DNA from: Halisarca cf. caerulea
Taxonomy: Eukaryota; Porifera; Demospongiae; Chondrillida; Halisarcidae
Direction: 5' to 3'
DNA length: 22,500 bases
Assembly (NCBI GenBank): GCA_963170055.1
Contig: CAUJGJ010000087.1
Span: forward strand, 45,001 to 67,500
A model generated the notes under the pieces. That model was not told the DNA's origin. It made no database searches and saw nothing but the letters and a program-made list of their open reading frames with translations. Positions within the stretch are counted from its first letter, which is position 1. Each line of letters starts with the position of its first letter. This document shows positions 1 to 21,864 of the stretch, in pieces. Made by a program: the position numbers and the translations under genes.

Positions 1-615
1 GCTCAGATAGAGCTTTGAAAGTGCACATTATATTTAACTGTGTACATTTTGATATGAACTGTGACATGACATTGTATAAGGGAGTACATTGTATGTGGCT
101 GTCCAGTTGTGTGCAGTGTGGTGCGTATAATACATTATGGTGATGCTCGTGTGTGGGCAATTAAGTATAGGAATACAGTGAACCCTCCATAGTTAGTCAC
201 CACTGGGACCACAGTAAGCTGTCCTGTATGTATACAGGGGTATCCTTACTTTGGAGGATTCAAATGTACAATGTCATGTCAATGTGAGGGACTTGAAATG
301 GGACAGAGCAATTGTGTCCTACATGCTGTTTAAAGAGGCTGCTGCCTAATATTATTAGAGGTGTCATCAGTTTCACTGTCATCGTATACTGGCTCAATTA
401 TTTTGGCAGACATTCAAATAAGTGCGTGAAAGATTGAAAACAGTAATTTTCAATGTGTGGGTGTTCGCCCACACAAGCTTATAGTTTACATTGTCAGGAT
501 CAATGTCGTTGATGGTCATTGTGTGATGTACACTAACCCAATATAGACTTCTTATAATATATTATATACAATTCTCTCCATACTTGTGTGTGTACATACT
601 GATTTTCTATGATAG
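1..615. other. Upstream intron of the RhoGEF gene
   Basis: Apart from the repeat copy at 176-378 I see no exon with sound splice sites and open frame. It is AT-rich intronic sequence leading to exon a, and earlier exons must lie outside the window. Confidence 0.5.
176..378 (+). mobile_element. MITE-like repeat, copy A (CAGT ... ACTG ends)
   Basis: Starts CAGTGAACCCTCCAT after a TA and ends GTTTCACTG, so the ends are inverted copies. The whole 203 bp is similar to the reverse complement of 3564-3773, sharing GGATTCAAATG, GTCAATGTGAGGGAC and a GTGTCCTA block. CAGT ends next to TA resemble non-autonomous pogo/Tigger-type (Tc1/mariner) elements. The family name is inference; the repeat itself is visible. 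Confidence 0.6.
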
Positions 616-12261
<11,646 letters not shown>

Positions 12262-12262
12262 T

Positions 12263-13140
12263 TCCTGATGTCAGTTTTCCACTCCAAAGTATTGATATCT
12301 GCTCACCTTGCATGCTCATTTCTAAGACATATTTTCCTGGTAATATCATTTTATATCTGTTTATGTTGTGTATATATCTGCTAAGGGTTATGTTCACGAA
12401 TGCCAAACGACTGCTACATTGTTCAATGATTGCTTTGCATAATTTGTGGGATATTATAAAAAAGTTAATACTTAACAATAATTATTATTGTGACAGTCTC
12501 AATATAATAGGATGTGATTGAATTGTTTGCTTCATCTTACATGATATACAGCAATTATATGTACTATTATTGTATATGTATTATAGTTATTGTATGAACA
12601 TTTTGAACTGTGCATTGCCATATTGTATATTGCTCAAGTCCCAAAGGCTAGTAACCAATAAACAGTTGGTCATACAACAATTTACTTATTGTGGGAACCT
12701 AACTTGCTTTTCCCATTGGATGAGGAATTTTGTGTCACTTTGTTTTGGTTAGCAGCGTTACACATTTGATGGCAAATGAATTGACTTAATTGACAAATTT
12801 AAAGGTAACATTGTTATCATAGCATGTGGATATGTACCTGTTTGATGCTCAAAAAGTGTGCAATTGTACGCTGCAAGTTAAATACACACTTTTCCCTTTC
12901 ATAATGAGCACAACCATGCCAACAAAGTAAGGTGTTGCTCAATGTCACTGCAGTGTATTCAAATTAGTAATGAAAGTCAAGAGTTAATTCAAATCTGAAG
13001 ACAATACCAAGTACTCATATGTATAATGATATTGCATGTTGCTATGACGATGCATTATATGACTATCCAAGTTCCTCTTGATTTTAAGTATATTAGGTAT
13101 AGACGTCGACTTGTTGAATACACCAAACAATTCTGTATTA
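12263..13140. other. 3' UTR and flank of the RhoGEF gene
   Basis: AT-rich, with no further exon recognised. It contains the candidate AATAAA at 12657. The 108-codon minus-strand frame at 12152-12478 overlaps the last exon and resembles no protein I know. Confidence 0.5.
12657..12662 (+). terminator. Candidate polyadenylation signal AATAAA of the RhoGEF gene
   Basis: Canonical AATAAA about 395 bp after the GEF stop. It is the first one I noticed downstream of the stop, but this AT-rich sequence yields such hexamers by chance. Confidence 0.35.
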
Positions 13141-13144
13141 TCTG

Positions 13145-13345
13145 TAAGCTGTGTGTGCTCCTGTATATGTGTGTGTATGATCTCATGCAGGTGCGTTTGT
13201 GCAACATGTGTGTATATGTGTTATGTGTGTAGGGGGTATGTGTATGTGTTTGTGTTTGCATTTGTGTGTCAGCATGTGAGTGTATATACCTATTATGTGC
13301 ATAAGTGTGTGTGTGTGTGAGCGGGTATATGAGCGAATTAACAAT
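13145..13345. repeat. Degenerate TG-rich region
   Basis: About 200 bp of TGTG/TATG-rich sequence with many interruptions, an old decayed TG microsatellite. Confidence 0.8.
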
Positions 13346-13380
13346 ATACTTGTGTGTATATGTGCATTTGTAGGCATATC

Positions 13381-13412
13381 ATTTTATGGAGTACGGTAGT
13401 AATCCATAAAAT
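13381..13412. repeat. Hairpin 1: 14-bp arms, one mismatch
   Basis: ATTTTATGGAGTAC, loop GGTA, GTAATCCATAAAAT. The arms pair at 13 of 14 positions. Confidence 0.8.
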
Positions 13413-13441
13413 TATATGCATACAAATCCTACATCACAAAT

Positions 13442-13483
13442 ATCCTACATATGGAGTACGGTATAGTACTCCATATGTAGGAT
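13442..13483. repeat. Hairpin 2: perfect 18-bp arms
   Basis: ATCCTACATATGGAGTAC, a 6-base loop GGTATA, then GTACTCCATATGTAGGAT. The apex (GGAGTACGGTA) is shared with hairpin 1, so the two are probably copies of one element. Confidence 0.9.
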
Positions 13484-13526
13484 GGACACCGTAAAAACAT
13501 GGCTGCCATACATTAGTGCAAAATGT

Positions 13527-13680
<154 letters not shown>

Positions 13681-13723
13681 CTACTAATTAGGCTCCCAGT
13701 TGGTCTGGGAGCCTAATTAGTAG
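13681..13723. repeat. Hairpin 3: perfect 19-bp arms
   Basis: CTACTAATTAGGCTCCCAG, a 5-base loop TTGGT, then CTGGGAGCCTAATTAGTAG. One base separates it from the (TG)74 tract. Confidence 0.95.
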
Positions 13724-13729
13724 TGCTAA

Positions 13730-14200
13730 AGGTTCCTGACTGTACCCAGCAGATTGGGCATCCTGAAGTGCGAAAGTTTTGGTTTTCTCAGAACTCCAAG
13801 TTTAATTGTACTTGAGAGCCATACGCCACTGGAAACAGAATACTCTTGGGTACTTTTGTCCTCAGGTGTTAGTGTTATTCCAGTCAAGTGACTGGTATTG
13901 CCATATACTATCATCCTGAAAGTCACCAAGCTGGAGGTGGGGAATCATGCAGCTCAGAGCCCAGGATGGATATATCGATGCCATCACTCAGGGCTGTACC
14001 TCATCTCTTCTCATCACGTGGGTCTTGCAAGCCCACAGATGCTCGAGTATCCCCTCCTGCACTTAGGGGGTCATCGTGGGGTCGGGATCAGTGGGGCTGT
14101 TGCCAGCAGAACCATTGGTCTTGGTGTTTCCTGATGGCTCAACCCCTAAATGGGGTCCACATAGCCAGCGAGTTGGCAGTGGTAATACAAGTACAAGTAC
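13730..14200. other. GC-richer block of unknown origin
   Basis: This stretch has markedly higher GC than its flanks, with 117- and 78-codon overlapping plus-strand frames and a 67-codon minus frame. None gives a domain I recognise. By position it could be the 3' part of the minus-strand retroelement whose RT fragment lies at 14521-15255, but I see no RT or nuclease motif in it. Confidence 0.35.
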
Positions 14201-14232
14201 TGGTTAATTTGTGTTCACATGTGTGTATGTGG

Positions 14233-14292
14233 GTGTGTTAGTGTGTGTACATATGAGTGAATGTGTGTTAGTGTGTGTACACATGAGTGAAT
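14233..14292. repeat. 30-bp tandem duplication
   Basis: A unit beginning GTGTGTTAGTGTGTGTACAT occurs twice in a row with one T/C difference, within TG-rich sequence. Confidence 0.85.
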
Positions 14293-14520
14293 GTGTGTTT
14301 GTACTTGTAGATAAGTGCTATTCATAATATTATTATTAGAATATTGTTAACTAGGTGATCAATGATATATTCTTAATGAATTAGTCCAACCCAGGAAAGG
14401 TGACGTCACCTCCTGCCTCCCTAACAGACCTTATGGTAATGGAAACCTAGGGCGACCCAACCCAGCCTATAACATGGTTAGTCTGGAAAGGAGGTCTTTA
14501 CGTCCCTCCACAGTAGATCT

Positions 14521-15255
14521 AATGGTCAAATACTGTAGCAATAGGCTGAAAAAGCTAATGGAAACAGCTTGGGGGCTTCATCTAAGATTGCATGTAACAT
14601 AAGGTCACTTATGATGGAATTAATATTGAAGGCATTATGAAAATCAATCTTAAGAAGTGCATGACCAGAGCCCATACCATTTAGGTAGGACCTGCCTGCA
14701 TGAACAGTTGCGTCTGTACCATTGGATGTCCCAAAACTTAGTCGTGAAGGTCGGAAGAGAGAACCCATTTCATCATAAATTACTGAGCAAACACATTTGG
14801 CAGACAACCGATGAAGAGAACAGCCTAACACCACCCTCTAGCTTGTTTAGACCCAACAAGGTAGAACCAAAGAAAAGTGGTCAAGCAGAAATTGGGACTT
14901 TACCGGCACAAGCAATATTGACAAACCCGGTCAGAGAAGTAAGAAGAGTAGAACTAGCATTCCCGAAAACAGGGCTGGTCAAATCCTTCCAGTGTAAAAG
15001 GCCATCAACAACCTGTAGCTGAATTAGTTGGAAACGAACAAACATATAATTATTTTCTGACTTCACATTAAGAAATGATGGGGCAGTCTGTCGAGGGAGG
15101 AGCAGGGAAGGATGAGTCTGGGTGTGCTGGTGGATGTTTTTCCAGAGCTGATCTAAAGTAGTCTTGCTGGGAATATAGAGATAGATTCCGAAGAACTGGC
15201 AATACGAATGGTCCCTTTGAAATCACCTTGCTCAAATTTTGCTGATACTCGGGAT
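14521..15255 (-). mobile_element. Broken retroelement fragment, reverse-transcriptase N-terminal half
   Basis: Reading the minus strand, pieces in order are SAKFEQGDFKGTIRIASS (about 15245), FVNIACAGKVPIS (about 14890), FGSTLLGLNKLEGGVR (about 14870-14820) and GCSLHRLSAKCVCSVIYDEM with FGTSNGTDATVHAGR and GHALLKIDFHNAFN (14834-14526). These match, from memory, a widespread invertebrate non-LTR-type RT family whose usual motif is 'ALLKLDFRNAFNSIRRD'. The catalytic Asp of motif A (KIDF) is present. A frameshift separates the GGVR and GCSLHRL pieces, NINSIISD is an altered or inserted segment, and the YADD half is absent. It is a dead fragment. Confidence 0.72.
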
Positions 15256-15259
15256 GGGT

Positions 15260-16245
15260 AGATAGATATAATATTTTTATAATAGTATAATGACATTGCC
15301 AATATATTGTCAGATTTTACCTTTGATAATTAATATACAGATATCAAAGATGACAGTTTAGCACTTTCATATAGCATACTATATCTACATGTTTGTTTTG
15401 GTATCAACCAATTTCCAAATATGATAATATATATTGGTAATACATGCAGGATCAATTTATTCATATATAATAACTTTATTCTGTGATTATTTGACTGTGA
15501 TCATTATAATATAATAATATTATGTATAACTATTAATGAGAGACATTTAGTGCATTATTATGTAATCTTTATATTAGCGCAAATGCATGCACTCAGAATG
15601 GAGTTTCTATTGTGCAATTTGTCATTCATGAACCTAACGATAAATATTGATATTGCCGGAGAATCATAACATTATTATAATATTATTAGACCTTATAATA
15701 GTCATGTTTTCAGGAATGGCCATACACATCATAGATATAATGAGGCCAGTCCCCGATGTTTGGTAAACAGAGTAATTTGAAACTGTAGGCTAATCAACAG
15801 GAGTGTCCTAAACAATTTGAAAGTTATTATCTATAGTAGCAAAATTCAGTGCATGCAATGACCCAATTTGTTAGCTAATTATGAAATTAGTGTAGTTTGA
15901 ATATTATAGTGAACATCTGTCATCCACCCTTCCCACTATTTATACGGAAGAATCACATGCAGAAGTCACCTTTCCTGCCATGAGTATAAACAAAAATTAA
16001 AATAATCATACACATCTATATATACACACACGAGCGCACACACACACACATACAAGCGATTTGAAAAGACTACTCGCTAAACTAATAATAATATTTTCAG
16101 TCAAATGTGCATAATTTAATGATTTATGTATTAATTAAAATCCATTTTCCATAGGATATCTAGTCACCTAATCAGATAAGTTATCACTTACACATGATGT
16201 TTGTTGAAAGTGGGTGTTTTACATTAGAAATGACATTAGTATGTT
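15260..16245. other. AT-rich spacer, nothing recognised
   Basis: About 1 kb of AT-rich sequence with short ATAATA runs and a small CA run near 16030. I see no gene, RNA or repeat with defined ends. Confidence 0.5.
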
Positions 16246-16250
16246 ATATA

Positions 16251-16288
16251 TTATTATTATTATTATTATTACTATTATTATTATTATA
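16251..16288. repeat. (TTA)n trinucleotide microsatellite
   Basis: About 12 TTA/ATT units with one ACT interruption. Confidence 0.9.
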
Positions 16289-16289
16289 G

Positions 16290-16700
16290 GTTGTATTAGG
16301 GCAAAATGGCCCTTTGATCGACCCAAAAGCTGCTGCATCTTTCCATGCAAGCAGTACAGATGGGAAAGCAAAAAGACGAGAGTGTCATCAAAAAGCTACT
16401 ACTAGCTACTACATGAACTCAAACCTTCACAGTGAAATAATGCATGAAAATCAAAGTGTATGTCTTGTGAGGCCATGCACGAATATAGACTGTACTACAA
16501 TGACCGACACCAAGAAGCCTAAAAGCAAAATCAAAGCAACAACAAGTATAAGGGCCGCAGAACCCTATAAATATGCATGTCTGCAGCTGAACAATCAAAA
16601 CCAAGTATATGAAATACATTTTAATACACGACACTGTTGGTGGATATATGACTATGGTAAAGAACATGTGTGCACACGCCTATGCACTAAATTATTGTAA
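16290..16700 (+). CDS. Unrecognised open frame, doubtful
   Basis: A 136-codon open frame runs directly from an AG (after the TTA repeat) to a stop, beginning VVLGQNGPLIDPKAAASFHA and ending CTRLCTKLL. There is no in-frame ATG near the front, so it would have to be a terminal exon. The composition (Thr, Lys, Asn, Cys scattered) and lack of a domain argue against a conserved protein. The TTA tract is a poor pyrimidine tract. No partner exon was found. Confidence 0.18.
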   Translation, partial: VVLGQNGPLIDPKAAASFHASSTDGKAKRRECHQKATTSYYMNSNLHSEIMHENQSVCLVRPCTNIDCTTMTDTKKPKSKIKATTSIRAAEPYKYACLQLNNQNQVYEIHFNTRHCWWIYDYGKEHVCTRLCTKLL

Positions 16701-16937
16701 AAATATTATATTGAAACTATAGCATCTAGCAATCAAAGCGGGAAATAATTGGAGATTTTACTGACACATTTTGGCTTGCAATGCCAAAAAACTGAAAGGT
16801 AAACATATAACACCATGAATAATTGGCTTATAGCCTACGTGACAGGGAATAATCTCTGGAGGCCATAGCTGCTAGTATAAATTTAGCTACTGCAAATGAA
16901 ACAAGCTTGTTTTGTTCTCTGATCAAGTTTCGAGCTG

Positions 16938-17640
16938 TTATCTGCCACTCGACCAGAGGCAAAGTGGGAGCAGGAACAGGAAATGTACTTCATCTTCGAC
17001 CTCCCCCATATCACACAATGGGCATACCCGATCATTGACTACCAATGGAGGTAAGTGGTGTCTACCCTTTTCAATCATCAAGTTGTGGTTGCTGATTCTA
17101 ATATACGTGAATGATCTCCTAATGCTGAAGTTCTCGATTGACAGTAAATAACCAGCCATTTGGTGCACTTGATGAGTAAGAGAGGAGTAAAATCTGAGCT
17201 TGTTCCCACTGGATGCTGTTGCTCCTGATTGGTTATCAATTCTGTACAGAAAATGCTGTGTGAATATGTCTGTGATTCTGTGGACTATTTCTTGTATCGG
17301 AGGAATATGGGTGTAGGAGCATTGCAGACCCAAAGTAGAGATGTAGGCAATGGCCTGGTGGAACCAGTAATTTAGATCATTTTCGGCTAGCGAAATAGAC
17401 AGCTGGAGAGCATCATTGAGTAGTTGGCTAGATTGTTGGAACATATTAAAATGAAATAGATATTCCATGGCTCGGAGTTTGAAGTCATATCCAATAGGGA
17501 ATAAACCCAAATTCCAATAAATGGCTACATTGACACTGGATTGTGCTATACCCCAAGAATGTGCTTGTAGAATTTTAAACACTGTCTTTCTATTGTACTA
17601 GCTTCTCCTACATGAAGGCCCCAAATTTCTGAGTTATATA
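16938..17640 (-). pseudogene. C-terminal domain remnant of the LINE
   Basis: IYNSEIWGLHVGEASTIERQ at about 17627-17568, one frame shift, then a 214-codon open frame including NVAIYWNLGLFPIGYDFKLR, IRISNHNLMIEKGRHHLPP and VCPLCDMGEVEDEVHFLF. This CPLC...E(D/V)E(I/V)HFLF segment is the usual C-terminal end of many invertebrate LINE ORF2 proteins. The closing Cys is altered, and a further frame continues as WQITARNLIREQNKLV to about 16840. Confidence 0.82.
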
Positions 17641-17717
17641 TCGGTTTGACCATGGAATTAAATACGTAATTTTAGAGCAACCTGGATATCTATAATCTTA
17701 AGTTCACGTAGTTTATT

Positions 17718-18030
17718 TCATACTGTAAACATCGCCTTACTTGCTGAATCTGACTGATAGGACGTTGCGATATTGAATTTCAATTTCCAGTGTAGCCACG
17801 TGCCGAGGTACTTGTAGGAATCAGGCACTTCCACAGTATGGTCATTTATCGTCCATGACTCTCTAAGGAATCTCGGATTTGATCCAAATGGTACAATTTT
17901 AGTTTTTGCCATGTTCACACTTAGGTCTGATTCATCACAAAAAGTAACCAAAGAATCTAGTGAGTCTTGTAAATCTTTATGATTTGTTCCAAACAGGACA
18001 ATATCATCAGCAAATAAAAAACATGATATT
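17718..18030 (-). pseudogene. RT catalytic (FADD) and thumb remnant of the LINE
   Basis: FLFADDIVLFGTNHKDLQ followed by LSVNMAKTKIVPFGSNPR and SYKYLGTWLHWKLKF, the standard order of RT motifs C, D and E. The frame ends at a stop at 17718. Confidence 0.8.
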
Positions 18031-18066
18031 TATATGATATATGCTTTCTGTAGAGATTGGTGTGGG

Positions 18067-18937
18067 TTAACCGTGCTGGAAGGTTGTTAATAAACAAACT
18101 GAACAGTAATGGGCTGAGGGGCAACCTTGCCACACTCCTTTAGAGATCGATAAAGAATTGGTGTAACCATTTTGAGTGGCAACACATGCAGTTGCATGTG
18201 TATGGCAAGCCTTTAAAAACTGAAGGATTACTTGGTTAACGCCAAGCTGAGATAAACGAAGTGATAAAAGATCATGGTTAACGCAGTTGAACGTTTTGGA
18301 CAAGTCAACAAAACATGAGTAAAGTTTATTTCTCTGTAGAGTTTGCTTTTGTATAAGGCATTGTAAAATTAATAAAAGCATCTGTTGTTCGTCTGTTCTT
18401 TTGAAAGCCGAATTGCTCATCGCATAGGATGTCATTCTCCTCGGCCCAGTTGGACAGGCGCGTTGAAAGTATGGAAGAGAGCAATTTACCTACACAGCTC
18501 AGTGGGGAGATACCACGGTAGTTGTTTGTATTGGTAGGATCTCCTGATTTATAGATGGGCTTAATTATTGATTTAGACCATTGCTTTGGATAGGACCCCG
18601 AGAGAACAATGACATTGAATAAATCTTTGAGAGTTAATAGCCAATTTCATTGGAAGGGCTTTAAAATTCCGTTGGTTATTTGGTCATATCCGGGAGATGA
18701 GTCATTTGGGAGTGATTTGATCATATTAGTTGCTTCTAGCAATGTAGTTGGCTCCCAGTCATCATTCAAGGGTACCTGAGCGTGTGCAGTATTGCCTGAC
18801 CCTTTGTTGTGGGTTTGATAAAGTTTTAAAATAGTCTTTCCAAGTAGCTTTATCAATAGTGGATGGCGGTTGTGACTTTGACGTTGAGAAAAACTTCCAA
18901 AAGTGGCATGTGAAAATTCCACAAAATTGCAGTGCAC
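18067..18937 (-). pseudogene. RT fingers/palm remnant of the LINE
   Basis: Contains RT motifs up to QGCP. In motif A, VDLSKTFN keeps the first catalytic Asp (codon 18306-18304), but the usual second Asp of 'AFD' is Asn (codon 18288-18286). One premature TGA at 18649-18647 and a frameshift near 18385 make it non-functional as a continuous protein. Confidence 0.8.
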
Positions 18938-18945
18938 TTTGCATA

Positions 18946-20440
18946 GTATAACTATGTAGTCATATTCTACACTGGCAGCAGAAGATATAGACAGGAGAAT
19001 AAGTCAACCATATAACTTTCCATTTAGTTTAATATTAAATGGACACATATCATTATCCTATTTTGATATAATATTATTAAGTATAATTCATTTAAAACCT
19101 GCTATTTCTGAAGATCCTGTATTGGAACAAGAGTAGGCAATGACCTCCTTGAAATAGATCATTGGCTTTATTAAAAGTGCCTGATGTAAATTGCTAGCAA
19201 ATGTACTTATAAGGGTGAAATATATTCATTATTGAAGACCAGACTGCATGTAATATGAACACACCAAATAAGTGAAAGTTGTTAAACAGAGTGAAGTAAA
19301 ATTTCCTGTGAAAACCAAAAACTTCAAGTTCTAACCGGCAGGAAGGTGCGGTAATGTACTAATCTAAGTGTTGGCAAATAGAGAAATGCCAAACAGTAGT
19401 AGAGTTAGTGTAAAACAAAACACAAAAGATAAACCTATAGTATACAGTACTAATACATATACTGAGATTAATTAATATTTTTTTGTGGGCACTGATTGAA
19501 AAATTAAGAGGACTGGTATACCACATCAATTTTATCATAATTTTTTTCATATACATTAAAAATTGCACAACATAGCAGAGTAGTTCTTAGTGTAATTTAT
19601 ATGTTTTCATATGACAGAGAATTAGACAAAGGAAAAATTACCCAGCCATAATTTGGCATCCATCATTCTATACTTCAAAAAGTTTTTAACATACTTATAG
19701 TTTCATTTATAAATCAATTCATTTGTATGGCTGCATATGTGTAATATTTTGCATTTACACAATAGTATATAGGTGTATGTAGCAGTGCATTATCATTGGT
19801 CAGGCTGACAATCAATGAAACAATATTCGAGTGCACTATCACTATTAATTACTGATTCAGAAATGTATTATATATACTGTAACCATAGATGCTGTAACTT
19901 TACACTGCACTAAATCAATAACATTAACTAAACATGTATCATTAACAATAGTCATTACGTTTCTCTCTGGAAGTTAAATTTCTTGCCAGAGGGTTCGTTT
20001 GGTTTTCAAAGCGCTGAAGCCATACTCTGAACAAACCGTTGATACTGAAAACACGTGCTCCTAGCTGTGTTCCAATCGATCATTAATGAGTTGTGCAACT
20101 ACTACAAAAATGGTGGACATCAACACCGATTGCGAGTAACATCGATAAGCTGAAAAATGCCTAAACCCTTTATTTACCTTAGCAGATCAGGAATTTCTTC
20201 TTAAACAAATATAAAATTAGCAGTTGTTAGTGCGCGCTTCCTGCCAATTAGCCTTGTAAGTTGAGTCTATCCGGCAGGCAGTTAAAACTTGAAATTCAGT
20301 CAGTTTTGTTTTAATTGGGAGGTTTGCAAACTTGTTGGTAAGGCACCAGCCGGTCTGCCTTATCTTGCCCTACGCCCATGATATAGTATGTATACACACA
20401 AAGACATCAGACCTGGCATGGTATAATAGCTAACAGGTAA
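18946..20440. other. AT-rich intergenic region, nothing recognised
   Basis: About 1.5 kb with only short, repeat-like or random frames. No exon, RNA gene or defined repeat was seen. It contains the distal upstream region of the secreted-protein gene. Confidence 0.5.
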
Positions 20441-20468
20441 TAGCCAATCGGTTTGCACTAAGGAGGTG

Positions 20469-20503
20469 TATATAAGTCAGTAGTTTGTCATTCAAATCCA
20501 TTG
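20469..20503 (+). promoter_or_regulatory. Core promoter: TATA box and initiator
   Basis: TATATAAG starts at 20469. The initiator-like CCATTGC has its A at 20500, 31 bases downstream of the first T of the TATA box, the usual spacing. A CCAAT at 20444-20448 is unusually close. The predicted start site leaves a 5' UTR of about 24 bases before the ATG at 20524. Confidence 0.6.
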
Positions 20504-20523
20504 CAGCTACTGAAAGGATAAGC

Positions 20524-21399
20524 ATGAGCTCCAAACTCTTTTTTAGCCTCGTATTTATTCTTCAAGTTTTTGGATCAGGATTTGCTGATACCAATTCAAC
20601 GCAAATTGGACGCTCAATACAGGATCCAGCAGACTCATGTAGCCAGATTCGTGATGCTGCTGGGGAAACGGTCCAGAATGGCTATTATTATTTTAAAACT
20701 AACAGTGGTGATGTACAGCAAATGTATTGCAACATGGTTGATGAGCGTTGTGGACAAAAGGGATGGATGAGGGTAGCTAATATTGATGCAAATACTTTTG
20801 TCTGTCCTGAAAACTTTACACTTACGTTTATTCATGGAATAGTTGGAGTGTGTCGTGGTGAAATAGCTACCTCAAGAGCAAGGAGGGGTCGCCGTTATGT
20901 TACAACCTTCCCTGTCAATGTACCTTTCACCCGAGTTACTGCATTTGTGGAGGGATACCAGTTTGGAAGTCCAGATGCTTTTAGCCGAAGGCATACTTAT
21001 GGCATGGATGGGGTCACATTCTACTATGGAAACCCTCAACCAAACACATTACTGTGGGCTTATGCTGTTGGAGTGGCAGATGCAAAAGATAATAGCAGTT
21101 GTCCATGTTCCACTGTGTCTGGTGATCAACCGAGAGGACGCTACAATAATGACTATCACTACTGCGACACAGCTAATCCTGGTAACAGTAGTCAGCGTAT
21201 TTGGTACAGGCGTAGACCCCTCTGGACTGGAAGTGGATGTCCAGATACCAGCTCCTGCTGTGATCCACCTGACCTACCATATTTCTGTAGATCAAACTTG
21301 ACAGATACATGGACAACTGATAGATTCACTGTTACAGTTCGCTTAAGTGATGACGATGAAGACATTGCAATTCGTCGCTTGAAGATCTACATAGCTTGA
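20524..21399 (+). CDS. Secreted fibrinogen-like cysteine-rich protein (291 aa), intronless
   Basis: Predicted extracellular or surface protein of unknown role, of a fibrinogen-related type I recall as abundant in sponges and cnidarians. The ATG at 20524 (A at -3) is chosen because it lies 24 bases after the predicted start site and opens a signal peptide (core LFFSLVFILQVFG, likely cut near GFA/DT). An upstream in-frame TTG at 20485 is before the start site. The mature chain begins with a fibrinogen-like module (SCSQIRDAAG, NGYYYFKTNSGDVQQMYCNM, GWMRVANID). It continues with RVTAFVEGYQFGSPDAF, MDGVTFYYG, SSCPCST, DYHYCDTA, PLWTGSGCPDTSSCCDPP and DDDEDIAIRRLKIYI. There are twelve cysteines in the mature chain (39, 69, 76, 94, 110, 193, 195, 214, 239, 245, 246, 255) and five N-X-S/T sites. 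RARRGRR at 118-124 could be a furin-type cleavage site. It is one open frame with no introns. Ligand unknown. Confidence 0.9.
   Translation: MSSKLFFSLVFILQVFGSGFADTNSTQIGRSIQDPADSCSQIRDAAGETVQNGYYYFKTNSGDVQQMYCNMVDERCGQKGWMRVANIDANTFVCPENFTLTFIHGIVGVCRGEIATSRARRGRRYVTTFPVNVPFTRVTAFVEGYQFGSPDAFSRRHTYGMDGVTFYYGNPQPNTLLWAYAVGVADAKDNSSCPCSTVSGDQPRGRYNNDYHYCDTANPGNSSQRIWYRRRPLWTGSGCPDTSSCCDPPDLPYFCRSNLTDTWTTDRFTVTVRLSDDDEDIAIRRLKIYIA

Positions 21400-21864
<465 letters not shown>

Larger units (their letters stand above)
16840..18945 (-). mobile_element. 5'-truncated, degenerate non-LTR (LINE) retrotransposon
   Basis: On the minus strand the ORF2-type order is intact but broken: pre-RT segment WKDYFKTL and NMIKSLPNDSSPGYDQITNG (18900-18650), an in-frame TGA at 18649-18647, then KPIYKSGDPTNTNNYRGISP and LCDEQFGFQKNRRTTDAF (to about 18385). 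A frameshift follows, then CFVDLSKTFNCVNHDLL (motif A) to QGCP (about 18130). After more frameshifts come LSPLLFSLFINNLP, FLFADDIVLFG (catalytic FADD, 18014-18003) and KYLGTWL. Then IYNSEIWGLH leads into the cysteine-bearing C-terminal domain. No endonuclease is present, so it is 5'-truncated. It is of Jockey/CR1-like type by memory; the clade is unresolved. Confidence 0.85.

Noticed and set aside
13726..13929. 67-codon minus-strand frame next to hairpin 3
   Set aside because: It has no domain, no splice context, and its start adjoins repeat-like sequence.
20485..20523. N-terminal extension of the secreted protein by 13 codons
   Set aside because: It would start at TTG, upstream of the predicted transcription start, and would bury the signal peptide.
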